From assembly GCA_964621755.1 (NCBI GenBank), contig CAZUPI010000015.1, forward strand, positions 1-62,784: a stretch of DNA of 62,784 nt. Reading direction: 5' to 3'. A program made the translations under genes and the position numbers. The notes below the pieces were generated by a model. The model was given only the letters and a program-made list of their open reading frames with translations. It was not told the DNA's origin and searched no databases. Shown here one piece after another: positions 45,232-54,071 of the stretch; the stretch's first letter is position 1, and each line of letters begins with the position of its first letter. This DNA comes from UMGS1696 sp964621755. GTDB taxonomy: Bacteria; Bacillota; Clostridia; Oscillospirales; CAG-272.

Positions 45232-46016
45232 CGCTTATCGACTCCTTCAGCTTTGTGAGAGTGATTTTCGTCTCCGCCGCCGTTTCGCCGAGCAGGGATG
45301 CGATTTCTTGAACAATCCGCATCTGCTTATCTACAACGCGGTCAGCGGTTTCAAGGGTTGCTCTGCTGATATTTTCCTTCTTTTCGCGTTCTTTTTCCTC
45401 GTCGGTTACGTCGCGCATGATTCCGATAAGCAGGTGATATTCCTTATCGTAAACAGCGGTCATCTCGACATAGCGCTTGTATTCTGCAAAGTAGATGCGA
45501 CGGTTGCGAATTTCTCGTCCAGTATCGAGCGTTTCGATAAAAATCTGCGGGTCCATGATGCGGACTACCTGGTCGCCGAGCACATCGGAGGCAGAACGAA
45601 TATTCATAATTTTTCTTGCCGCATTGTTGATTTGCTGGACCTCGAACTTTTCGTTCAGCACGAGCAGGCCGTTCGGCGTATTGTTGACGATCGTGTCGGA
45701 GAAGCTCTCAGCTTTATCCTTAAGGAACGGCAGGCACATGGAGATATCTGCCTTTCCATAGTAGATAGCAATCGCCTTTTCGCGGCAGGTATTGTAGCCG
45801 CAGGAGCCGCAGTTCAGCTCGTCGGAGGGCTTGACCTTACCCATCTGGTGGAGAATCTCACGAATTTCGGATTCGTCCGGCGTTTTATGTCTGCGTTCTA
45901 TGTATTCGAATACTTTCTTGATGTCAACAGAATCCGGCTGTGCAACTTCAAAGTCTTCTTTTCCTGCAAAGCGGGAGATTGCCATATAATCCTTAACCGG
46001 GGAGCGGTGGTACTTT
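45224..46016 (-). CDS. Sensory [FeFe]-hydrogenase, C-terminal Fe-S and PAS part (downstream of frameshift)
   Basis: This is the second part of one protein with the following entry. From about 46016 the frame reads YHRSPVKDYMAISRFAGKED. It then has a 4Fe-4S binding unit (ELNCGSCGYNTCREKA, DISMCLPF), a PAS domain (VNNTPNGLLVLNEKFEVQQI, FAEYKRYVEMTAVYD) and a coiled C-terminus. In intact relatives this lies directly behind the hydrogenase domain, so the PAS domain reads the state of the H-cluster. No ribosome binding site is evident at its start; alone it is probably not translated well. It couples to the phosphatase gene by overlap. Confidence 0.8.
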
Positions 46017-46911
46017 TCTCCATAACCGGTCCGCCGATGCAGCTTACCACGCATGCGGACATTTCGATAAAGCAATGATGGATTTTTCCGCTTTCGATAT
46101 CGCACAGCGCAGCCATACAGTTTTCTGTACCGTCGACCGCCATGTAGGTATACCCCGGTGCATCCTGCGCCATCGTTTTGAGAATACCGCCCGTAGTCGG
46201 GAAGAATCTCGCATGACTATGCTCATTGGAGTCCGGCTCCTGACGGATGGAAATGCCGCTGGCTTCCAGCCATTTTGTCAGTTCTTCAAAAGTCAGTACC
46301 GCGTCGACAGTACCCTCGTAATGGTCTGCTTCGTCCTTTTTCGATACGCACGGACCGATAAACACTGTTTTCGCGTTCGGATAACGCTTTTTAATATCCC
46401 TGCAGTGTGCCTGCATCGGGGACATAACATCCGCCAGATACGGCAGCGCGCTCTGGAAGTACTTCTGAATCAGCAGATTGATAGAATGGCAGCAGGAGGA
46501 AATCAGGATATCACGATTTCCCTCAGCGAGAATGCGCTCATATTCGGTTTTGACAATCGTCACACCAACAGCAGTTTCTTCCACATCAGCAAAGCCAAGC
46601 TGTTTCAGTGCTTCCCGCATAGCGCCGATGCCGGCGCCGTCATAATTTGCCGCAAAGGAGGGCGCAAGGCTGACGATAACCGGGCCGCCGCTTTGGAGCA
46701 GAACTTTTACCTTTTCGGTTTCGTCCACGATTTCCTTTGCATTCTGCGGACATACAACAAAGCATTGACCGCACAAAATACATTCGTTTCCGATGATATG
46801 CGCCTGATTGCCGGAGAAGCGTATCGACTTTACAGGACAGTGGCGTATACATTTATAGCAGTTTTTACAGTTTGATTTTTTTAAAGTAAGGCACTCTGAC
46901 AAATTATTCAC
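45898..46911 (-). CDS. Sensory [FeFe]-hydrogenase, N-terminal H-cluster part (frameshifted)
   Basis: Two ferredoxin motifs (CKNCYKCIRHCP, CILCGQCFVVCP), then the H-cluster domain: SSCCHSINLLIQKYF, FIGPCVSKKDE and EMSACVVSCIGGPVMEK. The second Cys of the catalytic loop is followed by His, not Pro, a trait of sensory (group C) enzymes. True homology ends near 46013. The remaining 38 residues to 45898 are out-of-frame. One base missing in the A-run at 46017-46014 (minus strand GAGAAAAGTACC) would restore one fused protein of about 560 aa. Confidence 0.85.
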   Translation of the reverse strand: MNNLSECLTLKKSNCKNCYKCIRHCPVKSIRFSGNQAHIIGNECILCGQCFVVCPQNAKEIVDETEKVKVLLQSGGPVIVSLAPSFAANYDGAGIGAMREALKQLGFADVEETAVGVTIVKTEYERILAEGNRDILISSCCHSINLLIQKYFQSALPYLADVMSPMQAHCRDIKKRYPNAKTVFIGPCVSKKDEADHYEGTVDAVLTFEELTKWLEASGISIRQEPDSNEHSHARFFPTTGGILKTMAQDAPGYTYMAVDGTENCMAALCDIESGKIHHCFIEMSACVVSCIGGPVMEKSTTAPRLRIIWQSPALQEKKTLKLHSRILLTSRKYSNT

Positions 46912-47170
46912 CCCTCTCTGCTTTCCAGTGCACCCATAATTTTGTCATTCCAAAATTCTTTGAAGCCCTCCGGCGTAATTCCAGTATAAATGACGTCATT
47001 CACAATGATCGTAACGCCGACGCGGTTACACTTCCCTGTGCAGAAGCTGCCGGTGAGTACAACTTCATCTTCAAGGTGGTTTTCTTCCACCGCTTTTTGC
47101 AGCAACTCTACGATTTGGGGTGAGCCCTTCAAATGGCAGGAGCTGCCGACACATATTTAACGATGAGCAT
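46908..47170 (-). CDS. Thioredoxin-like [2Fe-2S] ferredoxin, frameshifted near its start
   Basis: About 87 aa when restored. It would start at ATG 47170 (GAGG upstream) with MLIVK; the frame then breaks at 47156-47154 and continues CVGSSCHLKGSPQIVE, SFCTGKCNRVG, with the four Cys of the family. Without the correction the longest frame starts at TTG 47132 and lacks the first two Cys ligands, so it could not hold the cluster. It is a tandem paralogue of the gene just upstream and would pass electrons to or from the adjacent hydrogenase. Confidence 0.75.
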
Positions 47171-47173
47171 TGT

Positions 47174-47413
47174 TTACAACCTCGCAAGCACTTCTGTATG
47201 AAAGAAATCATCAACTGTTTCAGGGCTAACGGAGCAAAACATGTCGTCAACGGTAATACATACGCCCTGCTGACATTTGCCCATGCAGAATGTTCCGGCA
47301 AGCTCTACTTTATCGCCTACTTTGTTTTCAGCAATGAGACGCTGGAGCTGTTCTACAACGTGACGTGAACCTTTGAGATGGCATGAACTGCCGATACATA
47401 CAGTGATTTTCAT
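47174..47413 (-). CDS. Thioredoxin-like [2Fe-2S] ferredoxin
   Basis: 79 aa, intact. AGGAGG lies before ATG 47413; a longer frame to 47446 has no site. Cluster ligands are CIGSSCHLKG and GTFCMGKCQQG (C-x4-C ... C-x3-C), as in NuoE/HydC-like small ferredoxins. It is a tandem paralogue of the damaged gene that follows 3 nt after its stop codon. Confidence 0.85.
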   Translation of the reverse strand: MKITVCIGSSCHLKGSRHVVEQLQRLIAENKVGDKVELAGTFCMGKCQQGVCITVDDMFCSVSPETVDDFFHTEVLARL

Positions 47414-47482
47414 TGGATTTATCCTCCTAAATTTATTGATTAGCAATGGATGGGGCTCTCCTAAAATAAGAGTCTGCTTCTT

Positions 47483-48204
47483 TCAAAAAACCCATGAGCG
47501 CAGGAATTCGCGTTCTGCTTTTCTTCCGCCCACTGACTGGGAGGCTGCAATAAGCGGCATCCACATCCGGATATCCTGCTCCGTTATGTTTTTCTTTTCA
47601 CAGAACAGTTCGAGGTACCTTTCGGCGCCGCTGATATCCCCGTTCAGCCAGAACAGCAGATAGGTACATGCAGCATCAGCGAAGGCATTTTCCTGTGCGG
47701 CGTGTGCCCAATCGAGAATATATGGCGTCCCGCCATTTGTGATTACGACATTTTCCGGGTAAAAATCGCCATGACAAAGACTGTCACACTCGGGCATAGA
47801 ATCAAGGCGGACATGGAGGTCGTGACGCGTGACCGTATCGAAATCAGTCTGACAGATTTTGCGGTTTATTTTGTCTTTGAGCCGGCCAAGCAGGGGGCAA
47901 GTCTTTGCGTACATTTCTACTTGCAGGTTCACGAACAGATTCAAATATTCTTCTTTTTTATCGGGGCTTTCCTGCATCATTCTGGAAAGCGTTTTTCCTT
48001 TTATGTAATCCGACACGATGGCCCATCTTCCGTCAATCATTGTCACTTCTCTAAGCTTCGGAATATGCAATCCGGTTTCTTCTACCCTCGCCTGATTGAG
48101 CGCTTCATTTAAGACATCCGCCTTAGAGTAGCCTTCGTCGAACACCTTCAGTCGTGGTACACCGTTTTATTGTTTCTGACCTCTATGATTCTGTCAAGCT
48201 TCAT
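47483..48204 (-). CDS. APH-family phosphotransferase, frameshifted near its start
   Basis: About 240 aa when restored. From ATG 48204 (AGAGGA upstream) the frame reads MKLDRIIEVRNNKTVYHD and hits TGA at 48150-48148. The rest (KVFDEGYSKADVLNEALNQA onward, from 48148) lies one base off. Kinase-like motifs follow: SLCHGDFYPENVVI (catalytic Asp and Asn) and YILDWAHAA (metal Asp). The substrate may be a small molecule or sugar; resistance function is not implied. Only a GTG at 48145 could restart translation, without a ribosome binding site. It lies between rex and the ferredoxins. Confidence 0.78.
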
Positions 48205-48358
48205 CTTCCATCCTCTCTGCTTCTTTTTGCAGAAGCGGGTTGGCAGTCGAAATGGCGGCTTTTTTATGCCGCGTCCCCTTTTTATTCTACCGCATCTTTT
48301 TGCATTTTTGTAGATATTCCGGCCATATTCTATGAGATAATTCTTTCTTTTGACCTTT

Positions 48359-48994
48359 TTAAGGAGTTTCTTCTTTCCGCTTCATTTGCTTGCTCAAATG
48401 TGCAAGAGAAAGCGCCATATTTTCATACTGCACAACCACGTCGTCGGGCACGGACAGTCTGCATGGTGCAAAACTCCATATCGCTCGGATATTATTTTTC
48501 ACCAACTTATCGCACACTTCCTGCGCAGTCTGCGACGGTATGGTGATAATGCCGATTTGTACTTTATGAGCGACGCAGTACTCGTCCAGCGTTTCCATTG
48601 GGCAGATGAACTTTCCTGTATCGGTTTGCGTTGCCTCATGACACGCGATATCAAATGCGGCGGGAATGACTAAGCCGTATTCTGCAAAACCGCTATAATC
48701 GAACAAGGCTCTGCCGAGTTTTCCTGCTCCAACGAGAATAGCGGCACTTTTGTCGTAGTAGCCAAGGTAGTCCTCAAGCCGTGAAATCAGCTCTGCTGTG
48801 TTGTATCCGACCTTAGGTTTTCCGAATCCACTGACCGCCGACAAATCCTTGCGCACCTGCACCTCGCCCAGTCCAAGTTCTCTGGCAATGACGGTAGCCG
48901 AGGTATATAACGCAGTTGGCGGCAGAGACTTCAAGTACGTGAGATAGGCTGGGAGCCTGCCGATGGTCGCGCGAGGTACATCGCCTTGATTCAA
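48359..48994 (-). CDS. rex: Redox-sensing repressor Rex
   Basis: 211 aa. N-terminal winged helix (TIGRLPAYLTYLKSL, LGLGEVQVRKDLSAVSGFGKPKVGY) and a Rossmann domain with AILVGAGKLGRALFDYSGF for NADH. The C-terminal swap helix (ENMALSLAHLSKQM) is present. It senses the NADH/NAD+ ratio and controls fermentation and hydrogenase genes in Gram-positive anaerobes. It is first in the leftward redox gene group. No clear match to TTGTTAA-N4/5-TTAACAA was seen near the hydrogenase genes. Confidence 0.95.
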   Translation of the reverse strand: MNQGDVPRATIGRLPAYLTYLKSLPPTALYTSATVIARELGLGEVQVRKDLSAVSGFGKPKVGYNTAELISRLEDYLGYYDKSAAILVGAGKLGRALFDYSGFAEYGLVIPAAFDIACHEATQTDTGKFICPMETLDEYCVAHKVQIGIITIPSQTAQEVCDKLVKNNIRAIWSFAPCRLSVPDDVVVQYENMALSLAHLSKQMKRKEETP

Positions 48995-49065
48995 GCCAAT
49001 CCCTCCTTTTTTCTTCTTCGATTATAGTATAACATATATATTGTCTTTTATAAATTGCTAAAAGT

Positions 49066-49094
49066 ATATATCGGTAATGCCATTATCGATATAT
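49066..49094. promoter_or_regulatory. 29-bp near-perfect palindrome between rex and DUF951 genes
   Basis: ATATATCGGTAATG (49066-49079), one central base, CATTATCGATATAT (49081-49094). 13 of 14 positions pair, the mismatch being a wobble. It sits in a divergent gap and has no T-run, so it looks more like an operator than a terminator. It does not match Rex or LexA consensus. Confidence 0.5.
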
Positions 49095-49181
49095 CAAGGT
49101 ATGAAATAGTGCTGCGGCACATTTTTTATTCTACATTCCATAAAGTAACCTTCATTGCCCCGGAATTTAACTTTATCGTGG

Positions 49182-49210
49182 TTTACAAAGTCGATATTCC
49201 ATGATATAAT
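49182..49210 (+). promoter_or_regulatory. Promoter of DUF951-yfhO-ruvAB operon
   Basis: TTTACA (49182-49187), 17-nt spacer, TATAAT (49205-49210), 39 nt before the DUF951 start. All genes to 54617 follow without an obvious terminator. Confidence 0.78.
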
Positions 49211-49249
49211 TAATAAGAACGATAAGACTTCTTTCTACAGAGGTGCAGA

Positions 49250-49450
49250 ATGAACATACCGAAAATCATGGTGGGCGATGTGCTTGAGTTAAAGAAAAAG
49301 CACCCTTGTGGGTCGTTCCGATTTACTGTGTTGCGAATCGGAAGTGATATCCGTATCGTCTGTGAGGGCTGCGGCCGCGATATGGTCCTTCCGCGCGAAA
49401 AACTGGAACGCGCCATCAAAAAAATCCATCATACGGAGGAAAATACATAA
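49250..49450 (+). CDS. DUF951 protein
   Basis: 66 aa. Characteristic start (KIMVGDVLELKKKHPCGS) and CEGCGRDMVLPREKLER; three Cys plus His could bind zinc. The family is nearly universal in Firmicutes and its role is unclear (nucleic-acid binding is suspected from its SH3-like fold). AGAGGTG precedes the ATG. It heads an operon with yfhO and ruvAB. Confidence 0.92.
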   Translation: MNIPKIMVGDVLELKKKHPCGSFRFTVLRIGSDIRIVCEGCGRDMVLPREKLERAIKKIHHTEENT

Positions 49451-49465
49451 TATAGAGCCAAGCTT

Positions 49466-52210
49466 ATGGATAACATTGTTGAAAATTCAGAATTATCTGT
49501 TTCTAAACAAAAAAAACGTATGTCCGTAAATGCAAAAACCTTGCTCTGGTGCTTTGCGGTGCCGTTTTTCTCGATGATTGTCATATATTGCTGCCTTTTG
49601 GTTTATCCGATTGGGAAAAATTCTGTCCTCGTGCTTGACCTCAACGCACAGTACATTTACTACTTCGAACAGCTTCGGGATATCATAACGAGCGGAGAGT
49701 CGATTCTCTACTCCTTCGAACGCGCGCTCGGCGGTGAATTTCTCGGAATTTTTGCCTATTACCTGTCAAGTCCATTTTCCCTTCTCGTGGCACTGTTTCC
49801 CAAGCAGATGATTACAGAGGCAATGTATCTGATACTCGTTCTGAAATGCGGCTTCTGCGGACTGTCGTTCGGGTATTACCTGACAAAGAAAGACCTGACA
49901 CGTCCCTTGTACCGCGTGATGCTGTCGACAATGTATGCGCTGTCGTCGTTTGCAGTTGTCATGCAGCACAATGTCATGTGGACGGACAACCTTATTATTT
50001 TCCCGATTCTCATGCTTGCAATGGATGAGCTCATCTGCCATGGTAAGTTTAAGCTGTACGTTTTATCACTGGTGTATTCGATAATGTCGAACTTCTACAT
50101 CGGCTACATGACCTGTCTGTTTGTGCTGGTGTGGTTTTTCATCAGATATTTTATGTTCAGTCCCAGTGAGCGGAATACGGGAAATTTAAAATTTCATTTT
50201 CTCCTCACGCTTGCACGAATCGCACTCTGGTCTCTCGTAGCGCTGGCGATATCGGCAATAATCCTTCTTCCAGTATACTATTCCCTGTCGTTTGGGAAGT
50301 TCGAATTCTCTGACCCAAGCTACACCCCGGAGCAGCTTTTTGACTTTGCGGACATTCTGACAAAAACTTTCTTCGGTTCCTATGACTCAGTCCGTCCTAC
50401 CGGGATGCCGTTTCTTTTCTGCGGTACAATCGCGCTGATTCTGGCACCACTCTACTTTTTCATTGACAAAATCCCGACCAGACGTAAAATCGGTACGGTC
50501 ATCGTTCTGCTATTTTTGGCAGCAAGCTTCAACTTCAGCATTCTCGACATCATCTGGCATGGGATGCAGCGTCCGAACTGGCTCAATGCGCGTTTTGCAT
50601 ACATATTTGTCTTTATCATGCTTGTAATGACCGCCTATGCTATCGGAAATCTGCGTGAAATCGGAAGCCGCAATATCATGTCGTCTGCCGTGTTCTGGTG
50701 TGCGATACTGATAGTCCTGCAAAAGTTCGATTATGACTTTCTAAACGACTTCATCGTGGTCTGGGGCGGAATTCTCCTGTTTGCGGTCTACGCCGTGGTG
50801 CTTCCGACTCTTGCCAAACTGGACACTGCCAGCCTCAAACGAGCTAAAGTTATACCGCGCGTATTGTTTGGCATTGCATCAGTGGAAATGCTTCTCAACG
50901 GTATTGCCATGACTTATCAGTTCGACGCGGATGTGTCGTACTCCACCCGCAATTCCTACCGGCAAATGATTGACACCTACGATGAAGCGGTCGCGACAAT
51001 TGACGATGATACCTTTTACCGTACCGAAAAACTCGTTCATCGACGCAAAAATGACAATTTTGCTCTTGACATAAATGGGTTGTCAAACTCCACATCAACG
51101 CTCAACGCACGCGCGGTCGCTCTCATGCACCAATTCGGATATGCCGCGCAGTCACACTGGTCGATGTATATCGGTGCTACAGCGGTGACCGACGCACTGT
51201 TTGATATCAAATACGTCATGGCGGACGAGACTGACGACAAGCCGGTCATGGAGTATATTCACAGGCTGTATGAGCTGTATGCCTCAACAGACGGTCATAT
51301 CGATGTGTACGAGAATCCATATGCGCTTTCCATCGCATATGCGGCCAATGAAGAGGTACTCGATTACGACGTGCGTCCGGAGGACCCGGATGAATACCGC
51401 TATCAGGACCCGTTTTCGTATATGAACGGACTCATGTCCGCGCTGCTCGGACACGACGTTAAAATCTGGCACGCGTGTAAGGTTGCGGATACGGAAACAT
51501 TCGGTGTGACGATGGCATTTGCGACCGACCACCGTGGGTACGAAATCGACGGTGAACTGACGCCAAAAATTCAGTACATTCTCGACATTGAGTCAGACGA
51601 TTTGCTTTATGTATACTTTCCCTCGGACTGGCCTCGCGAGTGCAAAATGACGGTAAACGGTGAGAATATCGGCACATTTTTTGATAGTGAAAATTTTGCA
51701 ATCCGTGAGCTTGGGTCGTTCGAGGTAGGAGAACAGGTCGACTTCAGACTGTACTTACAGGAAGATGATCTGTATATTCGCTCCGGCTGCCAGTTCTTTT
51801 GGTTTTTTGATGAAGAGGCATTTAAGTCCGCTATCGCTGAACTGAAAGAAGGAGTTATGAACGCGTTCTCGGAAAAGGATACCCGCGTTTACGGCACCAT
51901 TCATGTTCCGGAAGAGGACAGCGTAGTCTTTACCACCATCCCATATGACGCTGGATGGGAAGTCAAAGTCGACGGAACAGCAGTTGAAACCATTCCTGTT
52001 TTGAATCAGACGCTTCTCGCCTTCCGCATTGAGCCCGGGGAGCACACACTTGAATTCTGCTATAAGCCGGACTGTGTGAAATACGGACTGATTCTAACTT
52101 CAAGCGGTGTTGTAATTTTTGCGTCCGTCTGTGTGCTCGACTCAAACAAAGTCAAAGAAAAATATAGGAACAAACGAAAAAAAGATAAAGGGGATATAAA
52201 ATTGCAATGA
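49466..52210 (+). CDS. YfhO-family membrane glycosyltransferase-like protein
   Basis: 914 aa. About 12 membrane helices in residues 25-480, then a large extracytoplasmic domain. YfhO hallmarks: LVLDLNAQYIYYFEQLRDII, YSFERALGGEFLGIFAYYLSSPF and NVMWTDNLIIFPILM. The C-terminus has VVFTTIPYDAGWEVKVDG and a final helix, also typical. These proteins are GT-C-like and add sugars to lipoteichoic acid or other lipid-linked glycans in Firmicutes. Stop overlaps the ruvA start by 4 nt. Confidence 0.9.
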   Translation: MDNIVENSELSVSKQKKRMSVNAKTLLWCFAVPFFSMIVIYCCLLVYPIGKNSVLVLDLNAQYIYYFEQLRDIITSGESILYSFERALGGEFLGIFAYYLSSPFSLLVALFPKQMITEAMYLILVLKCGFCGLSFGYYLTKKDLTRPLYRVMLSTMYALSSFAVVMQHNVMWTDNLIIFPILMLAMDELICHGKFKLYVLSLVYSIMSNFYIGYMTCLFVLVWFFIRYFMFSPSERNTGNLKFHFLLTLARIALWSLVALAISAIILLPVYYSLSFGKFEFSDPSYTPEQLFDFADILTKTFFGSYDSVRPTGMPFLFCGTIALILAPLYFFIDKIPTRRKIGTVIVLLFLAASFNFSILDIIWHGMQRPNWLNARFAYIFVFIMLVMTAYAIGNLREIGSRNIMSSAVFWCAILIVLQKFDYDFLNDFIVVWGGILLFAVYAVVLPTLAKLDTASLKRAKVIPRVLFGIASVEMLLNGIAMTYQFDADVSYSTRNSYRQMIDTYDEAVATIDDDTFYRTEKLVHRRKNDNFALDINGLSNSTSTLNARAVALMHQFGYAAQSHWSMYIGATAVTDALFDIKYVMADETDDKPVMEYIHRLYELYASTDGHIDVYENPYALSIAYAANEEVLDYDVRPEDPDEYRYQDPFSYMNGLMSALLGHDVKIWHACKVADTETFGVTMAFATDHRGYEIDGELTPKIQYILDIESDDLLYVYFPSDWPRECKMTVNGENIGTFFDSENFAIRELGSFEVGEQVDFRLYLQEDDLYIRSGCQFFWFFDEEAFKSAIAELKEGVMNAFSEKDTRVYGTIHVPEEDSVVFTTIPYDAGWEVKVDGTAVETIPVLNQTLLAFRIEPGEHTLEFCYKPDCVKYGLILTSSGVVIFASVCVLDSNKVKEKYRNKRKKDKGDIKLQ

Positions 52211-52857
52211 TAGAAACGTTATACGGACGAATTTTTGAAATCGACGCGCTGACTTGTACCGCTATCATCGAATGCAATGGAGTAGGATACAAAATATCAG
52301 TCACCGCCAACACGATGGCGCAGCTTCCCACGCCGGAATACGCACCTGACGGGACGCAGATCGTCGGTAAACCGGTACGGATATACACCCACATGTCGGT
52401 CCGCGAGGATGCTGTGGAGCTGTTCGGTTTCTATTCGCGCGAAGAGCTCCACATGTTTCGTCTGCTCATCAGCGTATCAGGAGTCGGTCCCAAAGCCGCC
52501 ATGTCCATTCTGTCCCTGTTGACGCCCAAAAAGCTCGCGCTCGTCATCTCCGCAGAGGACACCAAATCAATATCCCGCGCACCGGGAGTGGGGGCCAAAA
52601 CGGCTGCGAGGGTAGTTCTCGAATTAAAAGAAAAAATCGCTAAAAACTTTCCGCAGTTCTCCGCAGATAATCTCGTCGAGCCGGACGCTCCTGCCGTTGG
52701 TACCCCGCAAAAGTCAACGAAGCTGTCCGATGCGCGCGATGCCCTCATTGTTCTCGGATACTCCCGTTCCGAGGTAGCTGCCGCCATGAAGAACGTGGAC
52801 ACAAGCAAACCCCTTGAGGAAATCATCAAAGATGCACTTGCTGCTTTGATGAAGTGA
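52207..52857 (+). CDS. ruvA: Holliday junction helicase subunit RuvA
   Basis: 216 aa. OB fold at the start (MIETLYGRIFEIDALTCTAI, GVGYKISV), acidic-pin region, two helix-hairpin-helix motifs (SVSGVGPKAAMSIL, RAPGVGAKTAARVVLEL) and a C-terminal helical domain that binds RuvB (ARDALIVLGYSRSEVAAAM). It targets RuvB to four-way junctions. Start overlaps yfhO by 4 nt. Confidence 0.96.
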   Translation: MIETLYGRIFEIDALTCTAIIECNGVGYKISVTANTMAQLPTPEYAPDGTQIVGKPVRIYTHMSVREDAVELFGFYSREELHMFRLLISVSGVGPKAAMSILSLLTPKKLALVISAEDTKSISRAPGVGAKTAARVVLELKEKIAKNFPQFSADNLVEPDAPAVGTPQKSTKLSDARDALIVLGYSRSEVAAAMKNVDTSKPLEEIIKDALAALMK

Positions 52858-52983
52858 TATGGAACTTTGTACCATGTAGATTGTCTGCATCTGACGGCAA
52901 AGAAAGAAGTATCTCACAGGATATGGCCGGAATACTTACAAAAATGCGAAAAGATAAAGAGATTTTTTACAAAGGAGACCGCA

Positions 52984-54069
52984 ATGGATTCTGAAGAATT
53001 TGATTTTGAAAATAGAATTGTGACGTCGGGATTTACCGCTGAGGATAATGAAAACGATGCCAGTCTGCGTCCGCATACGCTGGACGAGTATATCGGGCAG
53101 GAAAAAGCAAAAGAAAATCTGAAAATATTAATCGAGGCCGCCAAACTGCGCGGAGACTGTATCGACCATGTTCTGCTGTATGGCCCGCCAGGTCTCGGAA
53201 AGACCACCCTATCCGCAATTATCGCGACAGAAATGGGCGTCAATCTGCGCATTACATCCGGTCCGGCTATCGAAAAGCAGGGAGACCTTGTAGCATTATT
53301 AGCAAGCCTTACCGCGGGCGACGTTTTGTTTATCGATGAAATTCACCGGCTGTCCCGCACTGTCGAGGAAATTTTGTACCCCGCTATGGAAGATTTTGCG
53401 GTTGATATTATCCTCGGCAAAGGTCCCGCCACACGCAGTATTCGTCTGCCGCTGCCGCACTTTACCCTCATTGGCGCAACCACCCGTGCTGGGCAGCTCA
53501 CCACTCCGCTTCGTGACCGCTTCGGGGTACAGCAGCGCCTTGAACTGTACACACCGGAAGAGCTCGCGATAATTGTAAAGCGCAGCGCATCTATTCTGGA
53601 TGTTCCAATTGATGAGGACGGCGCATTCGAAATCGCTTCCCGTTCGCGCGGAACTCCCCGTATTGCAAACCGTCTGCTAAAGCGCGTACGTGACTACGCA
53701 CAGGTCAAAGGGGACGGCAAAATCACGTTTGAAATCGCGCAGGGTGCGTTAAAAATGCTTGAAATTGACGAGCTGGGGCTCGACAATACCGATAGACGCA
53801 TGCTTGAAACGATAATCCGCTATTACGACGGCGGTCCGGTCGGGCTCGAAACCCTTGCAGCCACCATCGGCGAAGAAGCGGTCACGCTGGAAGATGTGTG
53901 CGAACCGTACCTTCTGCAAATCGGTTTTCTCGCCAGAACGCAGCGCGGTCGAATGGTAACGCGTATGGGGTATGAACACCTCGGAATCCCGTACCGCGCC
54001 AAAAATGACGCTGCGGTAGGGTCGGGGCAGCTTTCTCTTATCGCCGATGTGACAGACGAGGAAGAATAA
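52984..54069 (+). CDS. ruvB: Holliday junction helicase motor RuvB
   Basis: 361 aa AAA+ motor for branch migration. Walker A LLYGPPGLGKTTL, Walker B DVLFIDEIHRL, sensor 1 FTLIGATTRAGQL, arginine finger region PLRDRFG, and C-terminal winged helix (GGPVGLETLAATIGEE). AAAGGAG precedes ATG 52984; the longer frame from 52867 has no site. 126 nt separate it from ruvA without a terminator. Confidence 0.96.
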   Translation: MDSEEFDFENRIVTSGFTAEDNENDASLRPHTLDEYIGQEKAKENLKILIEAAKLRGDCIDHVLLYGPPGLGKTTLSAIIATEMGVNLRITSGPAIEKQGDLVALLASLTAGDVLFIDEIHRLSRTVEEILYPAMEDFAVDIILGKGPATRSIRLPLPHFTLIGATTRAGQLTTPLRDRFGVQQRLELYTPEELAIIVKRSASILDVPIDEDGAFEIASRSRGTPRIANRLLKRVRDYAQVKGDGKITFEIAQGALKMLEIDELGLDNTDRRMLETIIRYYDGGPVGLETLAATIGEEAVTLEDVCEPYLLQIGFLARTQRGRMVTRMGYEHLGIPYRAKNDAAVGSGQLSLIADVTDEEE

Positions 54070-54071
54070 CA

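Noticed and set aside
46005..46025. Programmed -1 frameshift in the sensory hydrogenase
   Set aside because: The site GAG-AAA-AGT is not a slippery heptamer and no following stimulatory hairpin is obvious; an indel in the A-run is simpler.
45191..46078. Long plus-strand frame opposite the PAS part of the sensory hydrogenase
   Set aside because: The minus strand encodes clear Fe-S and PAS motifs; the plus frame has no family features or start signal.
46075..46875. Plus-strand frame opposite the H-cluster part of the sensory hydrogenase
   Set aside because: Antisense shadow; the ferredoxin and H-cluster motifs are all on the minus strand.
47410..49000. Rex operator near the hydrogenase genes
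   Set aside because: No sequence close to TTGTTAA-N4/5-TTAACAA was found in the gaps examined.
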